Below the pieces are notes generated by a model. It saw nothing but the letters and a program-made list of their open reading frames with translations, made no database searches and was not told the DNA's origin. A program made the translations under genes and the position numbers. From JAGLWP01 sp964406515 (lineage in GTDB: Archaea > Nanobdellota > Nanobdellia > Pacearchaeales > GW2011-AR1), in the NCBI GenBank assembly GCA_964406515.1, contig CAYORV010000001.1:1-64000 (forward strand): 64,000 nt of DNA, written 5' to 3'. Positions 49,090 to 58,824 of this stretch are shown one piece after another (the first letter of the stretch is position 1; each line of letters begins with the position of its first letter).

Positions 49090-50970
49090 ATGAAGGCTGT
49101 GATAATTGCTGGCGGGAAAGGAACAAGATTAAAAGAATTCTCAGAAGATAAAAATAAGGCTATGCTAAAAATATATGACAAAACTATTCTAGAATATAAC
49201 TTAGATAGAGCAATAGAAGCTAAGGTGATTGAAATAATCCTTGTTCTTTGCTATAAACCTGAAGAAATTATAAAAAAAATAGGAAAAGATTACAATGGAG
49301 TTAGGGTGACTTATGTTATTGAAAAAGAAGGGAAGGGAATTGTAAATGCTATTCACAATGCAAGAGATGCTATAGGTAAAAGTGATTTTATTCTTATGCT
49401 GGGAGATGAAATCCTAATTAATGCAGATATTGTTGGGATGCTAAAAAAATTTAGAAGAGAAGACCTATTTGCTATTTGTGGCATAGTTAATGAAAAGGAT
49501 AAGTCTAGTATCAAAAAAACTTACTCTGTTCTATCTAATGAGGATGGAAGAATTTTTAGATTAATTGAGAAGCCAAGATTTCCGATTAGTGATATAAAGG
49601 GCACAGGACATTGTGTTTTCAGAAATGAAATTTTGGATTACATTGACAAAACTCCAATTAACATGTATAGAAATCAGAAAGAACTTGTAGACATGATTCA
49701 ATGTGCTGTTGATGATGGAAAAAATATCAAAATCCACAAGATAGCTGAAGGATATGCTAATATAAATGAGTTTGAAGATTTAAATATGGCAAAAGAAATG
49801 ATAAAAAAAATAAAACCTAAAGTTTTGATAATCCATAATCAGATGAAATATTATGGTGGAGGAGAATTGCTAATTGTTGAACTTGCAAATGAATTAACAA
49901 GAAGGGGCATAAAAAATGATATCCTTGCTTTGTCAAAATCAGAGGAAGTTGAAAATGCTCTTTTGAACACTGAAATTATAACTCCAAATAATAATATTGA
50001 CCTCAGACCTCCAGGATATAAAAATATGGGAGATATTTTTAATGCAATAAAAGTTTTTAGAAAAAAACTAAAAGAGATAGAAAAGAACTATGATGTTATT
50101 AATTTCCATGATTTTCCAGTAACGTGGACTTTGTGGCCCCGAAAAAAACCTTGTGTTTGGTTTATGAATCTCCCCCCAAATCTTTATAGCAAACCCGATG
50201 CAGGATTTTTTTATAAAACTCTGAATAAGGTAAGAATTTGGTTAGATAAGTTTATTGTTAGACAAAGTGTAGATATAATAACTGTGGCAGAGAGTTTAAA
50301 TCTGATTAGAGCAAAAAAAAGATATGGTAAACAGGCTAAATTGATTGATTTTGGAATTGATTATAATTTCTTCTCCAAGGGAAATGCACAAAGAGCAATA
50401 AAGAAATTTAACCTGAAAAATAAGTTTGTTGTTGTTCAATCAGGAATATTATGCGATGTTAAAAATCAATTTGAAAGTGTGAAAGCAATTGAAAAAGTAA
50501 AAGATAAAATTCCAAACATATTCTTAATCTTCACTGGAAAAGAAGATGCAGAATACAGAAAGAAACTTGATGCTTATATAAAAGAAAAAAAACTCGAAGA
50601 ACATATTTTATTTGCAGGATTTCTTGAAACAAGGAATGAACTAAGAGACATATACAAGGCTGCGGATGTTGGATTATTTCCTATAAAGAAACAAGGAGGA
50701 GTTTTGGCTCCATTAGAAGCTTTATGTGCTGGAATTCCAATAATTGTATCTGAGGACATGGAAACAGCGCCACTAATTAAAAAAGAAAATCTGGGAATTA
50801 CAACAAAAGAATATGATAAAGTTTTATTAGATGTCTATAATAATAAAGAATCTCATAAACAACTAGCAAAAAAAGCTGTTTTGTTTGTTAAAGAAAATTT
50901 AAACTGGAAGGCATTTGCAGATAAAATGGTTCAAGCGTATATTGTAGCTTGGAAAAAGTATAAAAAATAG
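49090..50970 (+). CDS. Fusion of sugar nucleotidyltransferase and GT4 glycosyltransferase
   Basis: Residues 1-235 are an NTP_transferase domain: VIIAGGKGTRLKEFSEDKNK, FILMLGDEILINADIVG and LIEKPRFPISDIKGTG. From about residue 244 a GT4 glycosyltransferase follows with VLIIHNQMKYYGGGELLIVE, a donor-binding Rossmann domain (VVVQSGILCDVKNQFESVKA) and QGGVLAPLEALCAGIPIIVSE (E-x7-E-like). The protein could make an NDP-sugar and use it directly. The NTase domain keeps the G-x-G-T-R-L signature; whether it is active is unknown. It is monocistronic and convergent with the radical SAM gene at 50975. Confidence 0.87.
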   Translation: MKAVIIAGGKGTRLKEFSEDKNKAMLKIYDKTILEYNLDRAIEAKVIEIILVLCYKPEEIIKKIGKDYNGVRVTYVIEKEGKGIVNAIHNARDAIGKSDFILMLGDEILINADIVGMLKKFRREDLFAICGIVNEKDKSSIKKTYSVLSNEDGRIFRLIEKPRFPISDIKGTGHCVFRNEILDYIDKTPINMYRNQKELVDMIQCAVDDGKNIKIHKIAEGYANINEFEDLNMAKEMIKKIKPKVLIIHNQMKYYGGGELLIVELANELTRRGIKNDILALSKSEEVENALLNTEIITPNNNIDLRPPGYKNMGDIFNAIKVFRKKLKEIEKNYDVINFHDFPVTWTLWPRKKPCVWFMNLPPNLYSKPDAGFFYKTLNKVRIWLDKFIVRQSVDIITVAESLNLIRAKKRYGKQAKLIDFGIDYNFFSKGNAQRAIKKFNLKNKFVVVQSGILCDVKNQFESVKAIEKVKDKIPNIFLIFTGKEDAEYRKKLDAYIKEKKLEEHILFAGFLETRNELRDIYKAADVGLFPIKKQGGVLAPLEALCAGIPIIVSEDMETAPLIKKENLGITTKEYDKVLLDVYNNKESHKQLAKKAVLFVKENLNWKAFADKMVQAYIVAWKKYKK

Positions 50971-50974
50971 TTGG

Positions 50975-51955
50975 TTATCTCTTTGCTAGTGTCTTTAATG
51001 GATGCTTCCTCAAATTCCTAACCATTTCACAAAGAAGGTAACAATCTTCATAACATTTTAGGTTTTTTATCTTCTTAGTATAATCCTTTTGAAGAATTGT
51101 AGTTTGTTTGATATTTCCCAATGGAGCAATCTTCCCAACCAAGTTTTCACAAGGGAATATATCGCCGGTAAAATCTATGTAAATTGAATTTGTTCCTGCA
51201 TAGCAAACATTTGTTATTGTTTTGTTTTCATAGAATCTTTTGAAAAATAAAAAATAAGTATCATCAAAGAATGGTCTTTTTCTCTCTGCATAAATTTTCT
51301 TAAGCTGTTCTAATACTTTTTGTTTTTGAGAGTCTGCTAATGCTCTTCCTTCTTCGGTGTTTAATCTTCCATAATCCATTTCTGGGGAGAACATTATGTT
51401 TATGTCCTGTTCTTTAGCAAAATTCCATGCCCATAACAACTGGTCATAATTTTCTTTTGTCACAGTAAAAATAAAACTCATGTTTTGTCCTAATTTTTTC
51501 AGGTTTTCAATTGTTTCTAATAATTTTTTAAAGTTTCCTTTTACTCCTCTTATTTCATCGTGAGTTTCTTCTTTTCCATTAAAAGAAAGATTTATCAAAA
51601 CATCTCTGGGCATATTCTTTACTTTTTCGTATATTAATTCTGGGAGCAAAGCATTTGTTAAGATAGCTAGGTGTAAATTGGGATTCTTTTGTTTGAACAT
51701 ATTTACAATTTCGTCTATATCTTTTCTCAAAAATGGCTCTCCTCCTGTCAAGGCCAAAAATCTAGCTTCTTTAAATATGGGAGTTTCAGCAAATTTTTTT
51801 AAATCGCCCGTGTTTGGTTCAATCTTCTTTTTGTTTTTCCATAAAAAACAAGTTTTACACCTTGAATTGCACAAATTGGTTAAAGCCAAGATTATCCTTC
51901 TTCGTTTTTTTATTGGAAGAATATTTTCTAGAGCATATAAATAATCAGTTTTCAT
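50975..51955 (-). CDS. Radical SAM protein (2), auxiliary-cluster type
   Basis: The 326-residue protein has ILALTNLCNSRCKTCFLWKN (CX3CX2C), LALTGGEPFLRKDIDEI and a C-terminal Cys set in GDIFPCENLVGKI and LKCYEDCYLLCEM that could bind a second cluster. The start at 51955 has GAGGGG just upstream and overlaps the preceding radical SAM gene by 11 bases; an ATG at 51973 is less likely. The family resembles MoaA/PqqE-like and heme or peptide-modifying enzymes; the substrate is unknown. Confidence 0.83.
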   Translation of the reverse strand: MKTDYLYALENILPIKKRRRIILALTNLCNSRCKTCFLWKNKKKIEPNTGDLKKFAETPIFKEARFLALTGGEPFLRKDIDEIVNMFKQKNPNLHLAILTNALLPELIYEKVKNMPRDVLINLSFNGKEETHDEIRGVKGNFKKLLETIENLKKLGQNMSFIFTVTKENYDQLLWAWNFAKEQDINIMFSPEMDYGRLNTEEGRALADSQKQKVLEQLKKIYAERKRPFFDDTYFLFFKRFYENKTITNVCYAGTNSIYIDFTGDIFPCENLVGKIAPLGNIKQTTILQKDYTKKIKNLKCYEDCYLLCEMVRNLRKHPLKTLAKR

Positions 51956-53084
51956 TTTTCCCCTCTTTCTCATAAGCTGGACACAATTTACACTCTTCAG
52001 GACATTTATTTTTCCTTATTGCTTTTCTCATTGCTTTGTATTTTGGAGAATACCAAATTTCCTTGAATGGTTTTTCTAATGCGTTGCCTAATGCCATTTT
52101 TTTCTGCCATTCTCGAGCATTTGCTTCGTTTTGACTACAACAAGGAGTAACATCTCCTGTAACAAAAATAAACGGCATTATATATTCCTTGCAGTTTTTC
52201 ATTTTGGGCTTTTTTTCCAAACCTTCTGCTCCTTGTTTCGCAGACATATTAATTGTTATGGGGATTTTGTATTTTCTTGCTCTTTCTTTTATTAAATTCA
52301 CATAATTTTCATCTATTTCGACAGCATACTTTTCAGCTTCTTTAAAACTGTGTAACAAGGGAGTTACAAGAACTTCTCCAACTTCTGTGTTTAGTGAATG
52401 AACAAAATCTAAAAAGTCCAGAACCTCTGGTTTTGATTCACTTGTGATTATATAATGAAAATTCAGTAGAGGAAATCTTTTTTTCATTTCTTTTTTTAGT
52501 CTAACAAAAGTTTTTATGTTTTTTTCAACTTCATCATAATTGCTTCCAGCACAAATTTTTTCAAAACTTTTTTTGCTTGCTCCGTAGGTTGAAACAAATT
52601 GGAAATCTGGGCCAATCTCTATTAATTCCCTAATTTGATTATCGTCCTTAAAATGCGCGAAATGGTCCATCACTTCTATGATTGTTCCTTTTGATTTTGC
52701 ATACCTCAACATTTTATGGAAATCCTTATTGAGATAAGAAGAGCCAATACCTGTAAGTCCAAGCCATTTTGGTTTACCATTCCCAAAATTGTCAATTATT
52801 CTTTTAAATTGTTCAAAACTCATATTTTTTGGTGGCTCTTTCCAATAAGTATGCTCGCAACAAACACACTTAAAGTTGCAGATTGTTGTTGGTTCTATTT
52901 CAAGGAATGGGGGGAACAAATCAATTCCGATTCTTGGGAAAATTTTATTTAATAAAAAAGATGCCATTTTTCTATTCCACCAAAATGGATAAACCCAAAA
53001 CATGTTTAGTATTTCCTTCCATCTCCCAGCTAAAATATAATTAGAAAATAATCTCATCTTATGGGTCAAAGGCATAGTTGGCAT
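51945..53084 (-). CDS. Radical SAM/SPASM protein (3)
   Basis: The 379-residue protein has LEIEPTTICNFKCVCCEHTY (CX3CX2C), GLTGIGSSYLNKDF and a SPASM-like C-terminus with MPFIFVTGDVTPCCSQNEAN and CPEECKLCPAYEKEG. The N-terminal 55 residues are basic and aromatic, like the family members that act near membranes. The minus-strand TATA CTTTAAAAACC (53105-53115) is well placed for the ATG at 53084. It is divergent from the B12 radical SAM gene. Confidence 0.84.
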   Translation of the reverse strand: MPTMPLTHKMRLFSNYILAGRWKEILNMFWVYPFWWNRKMASFLLNKIFPRIGIDLFPPFLEIEPTTICNFKCVCCEHTYWKEPPKNMSFEQFKRIIDNFGNGKPKWLGLTGIGSSYLNKDFHKMLRYAKSKGTIIEVMDHFAHFKDDNQIRELIEIGPDFQFVSTYGASKKSFEKICAGSNYDEVEKNIKTFVRLKKEMKKRFPLLNFHYIITSESKPEVLDFLDFVHSLNTEVGEVLVTPLLHSFKEAEKYAVEIDENYVNLIKERARKYKIPITINMSAKQGAEGLEKKPKMKNCKEYIMPFIFVTGDVTPCCSQNEANAREWQKKMALGNALEKPFKEIWYSPKYKAMRKAIRKNKCPEECKLCPAYEKEGKNEN

Positions 53085-53185
53085 TTTAGAAAATGGGAGT
53101 GGAGGTTTTTAAAGATTATCTAGTTTTTATCTTATATCCCACCTTAATTAAATTTATAAATCTCGTCTTTTTCAAAGTCCTACTT

Positions 53186-54739
53186 ATGAAAAATAAAATT
53201 CTTTTTTTGAAGGCAAGAACGGGGATTGATGATCCTTCCCCCCCATTATCATTTGGTTATTTGGGTGGAATCGCGAAAGAAAAAGGATTTGAAGTTCTTG
53301 TTGAAAATCTTAATGCTCAATATAATAATTTTTCAAACCAAGATATTATAGAACTAATAAAGAAAGAGAAACCAGATATTGTGGGGGTTCATATTTTTAC
53401 AAATGCGGCTAGGGATTCTTATAAATTAATAAAAATGATAAGACCGCATAGTAAAATGATTATTGCAGGGGGGCCTCATGCAACTGCTTATCCTGAAGAA
53501 ATATTAGAAAGAGGAGTTGATATTGCTTTTGTAGGAGAGGCAGACATTTCTTTTGGAAAATTTTTAGATTCTATCTTATCCAAAAAATCTCTTAAAAAAG
53601 TAAAGGGGATTGTCTATAAAGAAAAAGGGAAAGTAATAAAAACAAAACCAGCAGATTCAGTTGTTAATCTTGATGTCATTCCATTACAGGATAAATCAAT
53701 TCATAGGAAATCTGATTATGTAAAAGTAAAGGATGAAATAAATAACTTTGGGCAAATTTTGTCTACAAGGGGTTGTCCTGGAAGATGCACATATTGTTTT
53801 TCTTTGTTTAATAAATGTTATAGATATATGTCTGCTAAAAAAGTATTTGATGAAATTCTGCAACTGCATAAGGATTATGACATTAATTTTTTTAATTTTA
53901 TCGACGACGCATTTACAATAGATAAAAAAAGATTAAATGAACTTTGCGATTTGTTTATAAATTCTGATTTAAATCTTAAATGGTCTTGTGGGACAAGAGT
54001 TGATTTTTTAGATGAGGAGATAATCTCTAAAATGAAGGAAGCTGGATGTGAAATGATTACGCTTGGAATTGAAACTTGTCTTCCTAAAACATTAAAAGAG
54101 ATGGATAAAGTAATTGGAGCAAATGGGATAACAACACCTCAACTTTATACCAAACGTGCTGATGATATCTTAAAATGGTGTTATAGAAAAAATATCAGAG
54201 TGGGGGTTAATGCCTTAACAGGATTTCCCTGGGAAACAGCAAAGGATATGAGAGAAATGCAAGATTACATAAACAGGATAAAAAAATATGTGACTCAGGG
54301 ATTTTATGGAGGGATTTTACAGCCACAACCTGGAACAAAAATGTATAATGAATATGCAAAAGAATATGGTTTTGAAGAATGGTGGATACACAAAAAACCG
54401 CTTTTTGAAGACACAAGTTACCATCCTTTCTTTATGACATACTATCATCAATATTGGGACCATCTCCATAATGATTTTTTTAAATTTGATAAGGAGATGT
54501 TCAAGGAATTAGATAAATTATACAGATTGATGGGAAGATGGAACATATATATTTTTTCTAGAAGAAGATTTGGTAAGAATTTTTTATCATATGGAATCTA
54601 TCAAGGAGTTCTTTTTTTGAGCAAGATTTCTTATTTGATTTTCAAAGTTTCTCCAAAAATAGAAAGAATACTTATGGAAAGAGTAAAAAAATTTAGTTAT
54701 CAATTTAAGTTTAGAAAAGGAAATAAAAATCTGAATTAA
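53186..54739 (+). CDS. B12-binding-type radical SAM protein (4)
   Basis: The 517-residue protein has a B12-binding fold (LSFGYLGGIAKEKGFEVLVE, MIIAGGPHATAYPEEILERG, DIAFVGEADISFGKFL) and radical SAM motif LSTRGCPGRCTYCFSLF, with EAGCEMITLGIETCLPKTL and ALTGFPWETAKDMREM. The C-terminus (about 100 residues) is basic with a hydrophobic segment. I chose the ATG at 53186 over one at 53093 because AAATTTATAAATC lies about 30 bases upstream and the domain starts there. A GT4 gene follows after 1 base. Confidence 0.86.
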   Translation: MKNKILFLKARTGIDDPSPPLSFGYLGGIAKEKGFEVLVENLNAQYNNFSNQDIIELIKKEKPDIVGVHIFTNAARDSYKLIKMIRPHSKMIIAGGPHATAYPEEILERGVDIAFVGEADISFGKFLDSILSKKSLKKVKGIVYKEKGKVIKTKPADSVVNLDVIPLQDKSIHRKSDYVKVKDEINNFGQILSTRGCPGRCTYCFSLFNKCYRYMSAKKVFDEILQLHKDYDINFFNFIDDAFTIDKKRLNELCDLFINSDLNLKWSCGTRVDFLDEEIISKMKEAGCEMITLGIETCLPKTLKEMDKVIGANGITTPQLYTKRADDILKWCYRKNIRVGVNALTGFPWETAKDMREMQDYINRIKKYVTQGFYGGILQPQPGTKMYNEYAKEYGFEEWWIHKKPLFEDTSYHPFFMTYYHQYWDHLHNDFFKFDKEMFKELDKLYRLMGRWNIYIFSRRRFGKNFLSYGIYQGVLFLSKISYLIFKVSPKIERILMERVKKFSYQFKFRKGNKNLN

Positions 54740-54740
54740 T

Positions 54741-55913
54741 ATGAAAATCAAAGCTGTTCTTATTTCGCATGCATCTGTTTCAGTATATATGAAAGGTCAG
54801 AAACCACTCAGACAGATGATTCTTGACGATTGGTATTCTTTAACTGCCCAGCAAATTAAAAAATTTTATCCTGAAATTGATGTTGAATGTTGGACTCCAG
54901 AGAGGGCGTTCAAAAAACCCCAAGAATTCAAAGAAAAAAATATAACCTACAGGCAATTTCCTACAACTTTTTCTCCAAAATATGGTCTTGATTTTTCTAT
55001 TCAAATGTTAAGAGAAATGAAAGAAGAAATGAAAAGAGCGGAGAAAGAGAATTATAAAGTTATATTCCATTTACATGAATATCATAATTTACATGGTTTG
55101 ATGATTGCCACGTTGTTTAAGAAAGGAAATATAATCGGGCAACACCATGGAGGAAGCTGGCCATTGAAACATCTAAAAGAAAATAAAAAATATCGTTTTT
55201 TCTTTCCTTTCTTTTTACTAGCACAAGTTTGGGAGAAGAAGGTCTTAAAGAATATCAAATATTTTTATGCTTTGGGAAAAGAAGAAATAAATTATTTAGA
55301 AAAAATTGCTCCGAATTCTAAAACAAGATTTCAGACAATGGGAATTGAAGATTATTATTATGAAAATATGGAAAAAGATGTTGCAAGAAAAAAGTTGAAA
55401 TGGCCTCTTAATAAAAAAATACTCCTTTTTTTAGGGAGGCTTATTCCTGTAAAAGGTATTACCTATTTAATGGATGCTATGAAAGATTTGAAAGACGTTG
55501 AGTTAAAGGTTATTGGATGGGGAGATCAGGAACAAGAATACAAAGATTATGCTAAAATTAGAAAATTAGAAAATGTGGAATTTTTGGGTTCTTTTTTTTA
55601 TAAGGAAAAGCTTCCCTACCTAAGTGGTGCTGATATTTTTATACTTCCCTCATCTAAGGAGGGAGCATCTGTGTCTGTTATGGAAGCTATGGCAAGAAAT
55701 CTTCCGATTATCACGACAGACATTGGGGGAATGCCATTAATGGTGAAAAATGATAGAGAAGGTATAGTAATAGAGCAAAGAAATCCAAAAGATATTGTTA
55801 AAGCGGTTAGAAAAATATTAAATTGGAAAATAAAAAATGTTAAAAAATATGCGGAAAGGTATCGATGGAAAAAGATTATTGATGATACTGTGAAAGATTA
55901 TGAAAATATATAA
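54741..55913 (+). CDS. GT4 glycosyltransferase
   Basis: The 390-residue protein has an acceptor-side N-terminal domain (VIFHLHEYHNLHGLMIATLF, GQHHGGSWPLKHL) and a GT4 C-terminal domain with KILLFLGRLIPVKGITYLMD, VKAIIGWGDQ-type region and ILPSSKEGASVSVMEAMARN (E-x7-E). GASVSVMEAMA matches the family's nucleotide-sugar site. It follows the radical SAM gene directly, and a truncated paralogue is found at 58873. The donor and acceptor are unknown. Confidence 0.87.
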   Translation: MKIKAVLISHASVSVYMKGQKPLRQMILDDWYSLTAQQIKKFYPEIDVECWTPERAFKKPQEFKEKNITYRQFPTTFSPKYGLDFSIQMLREMKEEMKRAEKENYKVIFHLHEYHNLHGLMIATLFKKGNIIGQHHGGSWPLKHLKENKKYRFFFPFFLLAQVWEKKVLKNIKYFYALGKEEINYLEKIAPNSKTRFQTMGIEDYYYENMEKDVARKKLKWPLNKKILLFLGRLIPVKGITYLMDAMKDLKDVELKVIGWGDQEQEYKDYAKIRKLENVEFLGSFFYKEKLPYLSGADIFILPSSKEGASVSVMEAMARNLPIITTDIGGMPLMVKNDREGIVIEQRNPKDIVKAVRKILNWKIKNVKKYAERYRWKKIIDDTVKDYENI

Positions 55914-55951
55914 TCTTGGATAGAAATTCTTAAAAACTTTTTATTTTTAAG

Positions 55952-56923
55952 ATGAAAATGAGAATAGGCCTTATTGGGATTGGGGATATTGCAAATGAAC
56001 ATATTTATGCAATCGAAAAAGTAGATGGACTAGAATTAAAAGCATTATCTGATTTAGATGAAAAAAGAAATCCAAATATTTCGGGGGTTAAATTTTACAG
56101 AGATTATAAAGAAATGCTAAAAGATTCTGATTTAGGGGCTGTTACCATAGCAACTCCAAATTACCTTCATGAGCAGATGACTATAGACTCCTTAGATTCA
56201 GGAAAGCATGTTTTAGTGGAAAAGCCTATGGCTGCAACAATAGAACAGGCAGAAAGGATGACTGAAGCCGCAAAAAAATCAGACAAGAGTTTAATTGTTT
56301 CTTATCATTTTCAATTCAAACCAGAGATTCTTCATTTCCTTGGATCAATAAAAGAATATGGAAAAATAAATGGGTTTAAAGTGCATATCAGCACTCCTCC
56401 ACCTACATATAGACAATGGCTTTTAAAAAAAGAGCAATCGGGTGGCGGGCCTTGGATCGATAATGGAACAAATTGTATAAGCATGATAAGATTATTTGTT
56501 AATGATTTGAAAGTTACTAAAGCTGAATTTGGTTATGAACAACAAGATGTTATCTGTAACAAAAAGATTGAAGATTATGCAAGAGTTGAGCTTTCTGGGA
56601 AGGGAGTTCAGGGAACAGCAGTATCTGATTGGAGAATGAATAGTAATCAACTAAAACTAATCTCTCACTATGAAACATCAAAAGGTTCTGTTGTTCTAGA
56701 TCATTTAGATAATACTGTTTCCTTTAATGGAAAAGAAGTTTTTAGAGGTATGAATAGAAAAACAAAGGGGGGTGCTCTTGAGAAAGATCGGAGATATGAA
56801 ATGGTTTATCAAGATTTTTTAAATAGAATTAGTAACAGAACAGGCAACATTGATGATTCACTAAAATGTATGCGACTTGTTGTCGAAGCATATGAGTTGG
56901 GAAATAAAAATATTATTCTGTAA
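55952..56923 (+). CDS. Gfo/Idh/MocA-family oxidoreductase
   Basis: The 323-residue NAD(P)-dependent protein has RIGLIGIGDIANEHIYAIE (dinucleotide binding), VTIATPNYLHEQM and the family's VEKPMAATIEQAERM with the conserved EKP. The C-terminal domain carries GGGPWIDNGTNCISM with Asp and His-region residues. Such enzymes oxidise sugars or sugar nucleotides at C3 or C2. A TATA-like ATTCTTAAAAAC lies at about 55926-55937. It may supply a ketosugar for transamination. Confidence 0.85.
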   Translation: MKMRIGLIGIGDIANEHIYAIEKVDGLELKALSDLDEKRNPNISGVKFYRDYKEMLKDSDLGAVTIATPNYLHEQMTIDSLDSGKHVLVEKPMAATIEQAERMTEAAKKSDKSLIVSYHFQFKPEILHFLGSIKEYGKINGFKVHISTPPPTYRQWLLKKEQSGGGPWIDNGTNCISMIRLFVNDLKVTKAEFGYEQQDVICNKKIEDYARVELSGKGVQGTAVSDWRMNSNQLKLISHYETSKGSVVLDHLDNTVSFNGKEVFRGMNRKTKGGALEKDRRYEMVYQDFLNRISNRTGNIDDSLKCMRLVVEAYELGNKNIIL

Positions 56924-56949
56924 ATCTTATCAGTTTTTATTCTATCTCA

Positions 56950-56977
56950 AGATTATACCTCAATAATCTTTATAAAT
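56950..56977 (+). promoter_or_regulatory. Shared promoter element, copy 3 (28-base identical repeat)
   Basis: This 28-base segment, containing ACCTCAATAATCTTTATAA, is identical to the one at 57794-57821. It ends 21 bases before the ATG at 56998, so its TATA box sits where a leaderless start requires. Confidence 0.8.
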
Positions 56978-56997
56978 AATATTTTTGATTTAAGTTA

Positions 56998-57765
56998 ATG
57001 TTAGGGAATTATACACCCATAGATTATCGGAAATGGGTTCTTGGAGATAAAACAAGAGAAGGAGTTAATATAAAGAGGCTAAATTTGTTGACCCCCAATG
57101 AATTAAAAGTTTGGAAAGAAGCAGTTCCTTATCAAGATCAGAGAAATGATCCTGGGCATGGAGAGCTTGCTACTTATTTTGCAATAAAATCTCTTGATTA
57201 TCTTCCTGGAAAAAGAGAGATTGCTATTCCTGCTGTAATTTGCCATGATACTGGTTGGCATGGAAATGATCCTGAAGCATGGAAAAGATTAACTGAAGCA
57301 AATAAAGATAACCCTCAAGCTCTTGATAGTGAAGAAAATCGAAGACCTCACCAAAATAGAGGGATTTTATTAGCAGGAAGAATTTTAGAAAGAGCAGGAT
57401 ATTTTGAAAATTATCCTGTTGAAAACTGGTTGGAAATCGCAGATGCTATTGGAGACCATGATACAAGAAAACTTCCAGTAACAGAAAATGGAAAAATTCT
57501 TAGAACAGGGGATTTTTTATGGAGAGTTACTTATCCTTGCATAGAAATGTATCTGAGCGATTTGAATTCTGAGGAATTGTTTGAAAGGGTGAAAAAAACG
57601 TGCTTAAATGATCCCACATCTCCATTAGAAGGAATTAGTTTTGAAATAGCCAAATTTGAATTAGCAAATACAATGTATTTTAAGTTTGGAGAAGAACAAG
57701 CAAGACAAACTCTTGGTGAGGAATATAGTGAAGAATTAATGCAAGTTAAAGATTTTTACAAATAA
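56998..57765 (+). CDS. HD-domain hydrolase
   Basis: The 255-residue protein has the HD-superfamily metal ligands: GHGELATYFAIKSL (first His), VICHDTGWHG (HD), NRRPHQNRG (His) and AIGDHDTRKLPV. The fold is that of a phosphohydrolase; the substrate is unknown, perhaps a nucleotide or sugar phosphate. It has its own promoter (copy 3), and the following PHP gene uses an identical one, which suggests the two act in one process. Confidence 0.82.
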   Translation: MLGNYTPIDYRKWVLGDKTREGVNIKRLNLLTPNELKVWKEAVPYQDQRNDPGHGELATYFAIKSLDYLPGKREIAIPAVICHDTGWHGNDPEAWKRLTEANKDNPQALDSEENRRPHQNRGILLAGRILERAGYFENYPVENWLEIADAIGDHDTRKLPVTENGKILRTGDFLWRVTYPCIEMYLSDLNSEELFERVKKTCLNDPTSPLEGISFEIAKFELANTMYFKFGEEQARQTLGEEYSEELMQVKDFYK

Positions 57766-57793
57766 CTAACCTCAAAAGATAAAATTGTTATAA

Positions 57794-57821
57794 AGATTAT
57801 ACCTCAATAATCTTTATAAAT
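57794..57821 (+). promoter_or_regulatory. Shared promoter element, copy 4
   Basis: The segment is identical over 28 bases to the copy at 56950-56977 and ends 20 bases before the ATG at 57841. Confidence 0.8.
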
Positions 57822-57840
57822 TAAGTTAATAAAAAATTTC

Positions 57841-58818
57841 ATGAGTGTAATTAATTTAGAACAAGCGAGTAAGGGTTTGTTAGATTTTCACAATCATTCA
57901 ACTTATTCTGATGGAGGAGATACTCCCTCACAACTTGTAGAAAGAGCAAAAGAATATGGAGTTAGTGCTATGGCATTAACAGACCATCATGTTATAGGTG
58001 GCTTACCTGAATTTAGAAATGCTTGTGAAGAATTAGATATTTTGGGTATTCCTTTTGGAACAGAAATTGGGGTAGAACTTCCTCAAGAGATTTTAGAGGA
58101 AGGAGATAATGATTCTCCAGACATGGTTATTTTAGGGAGAAATCCAAGAAATGTGGAAGCAAAAATACAAGAGTATCAAGCCATTTTACAAGAAGACAGA
58201 GCAAATAGATTTTTACCAGAAACTTTTGAAAGAATGATAGAAAGGGGGTTTGATATTCCCAGATTACCTTCAGATATAAAAACTGCTAATCCTGAAAGGC
58301 TAAACGAGTTAACAGAAGATTTGAAAAGAAATATGGCCAAAGGAGAGAATCTTGGAAAATTAATTGATTATATTCATAGCGTTGATTCTTCTATTAGGAG
58401 AGAAGATATTGAAGAACAACCAGGGAAATATGCAAATAAATTTTTTGCCATAGGTCAACCAGGATATGTAAAAAGATTGGAAGGATTTAGTTTAAGTGAC
58501 GCAAAGACTTTATCAGAGGCGATGAATTGTAAATTGGGCATCGCACATCCAGGAGGAGAATACGGATTCCTATCAGATTCAGTATTATATCATATGATTG
58601 AAAAAGGAACCCACATAATAGAAACCCGAAATTATTTTAACACTCCTGAGCAAAATGTCAGGTTTGATAAGATAGCAGGCGAACATAATTTAACCAGGTC
58701 TGGTGGTTCAGATTGTCATGGGGATAATAGCCCATTTAAAATTGGCATGTATGATCGTCCTCAAAATCAGGTTCCTAAAGAGGTTCTAGAAGAATTGTGG
58801 GAAAGTTTGCCTGAATAA
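57841..58818 (+). CDS. PHP-domain phosphoesterase (2)
   Basis: The 325-residue protein has classic PHP motifs: LLDFHNHSTYSDGGDTPSQL (HxHxxxSDG), MALTDHHVIGGLPEF (TDH), GTEIGVELP, LGIAHPGGEYG and SGGSDCHGDNSPF (SDxHG). The predicted activity is metal-dependent phosphomonoester or cyclic-phosphate hydrolysis. A middle insert (about residues 100-200) is charged and variable. It differs from the PHP-like protein at 29287, with stronger motifs. Right after it lies the copied radical SAM gene tail. Confidence 0.87.
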   Translation: MSVINLEQASKGLLDFHNHSTYSDGGDTPSQLVERAKEYGVSAMALTDHHVIGGLPEFRNACEELDILGIPFGTEIGVELPQEILEEGDNDSPDMVILGRNPRNVEAKIQEYQAILQEDRANRFLPETFERMIERGFDIPRLPSDIKTANPERLNELTEDLKRNMAKGENLGKLIDYIHSVDSSIRREDIEEQPGKYANKFFAIGQPGYVKRLEGFSLSDAKTLSEAMNCKLGIAHPGGEYGFLSDSVLYHMIEKGTHIIETRNYFNTPEQNVRFDKIAGEHNLTRSGGSDCHGDNSPFKIGMYDRPQNQVPKEVLEELWESLPE

Positions 58819-58824
58819 TTGGTT

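Noticed and set aside
53093..53185. Hydrophobic 31-residue extension of the B12 radical SAM protein, as a possible signal anchor
   Set aside because: The TATA box for the gene lies inside this stretch, so the transcript should begin near 53186.
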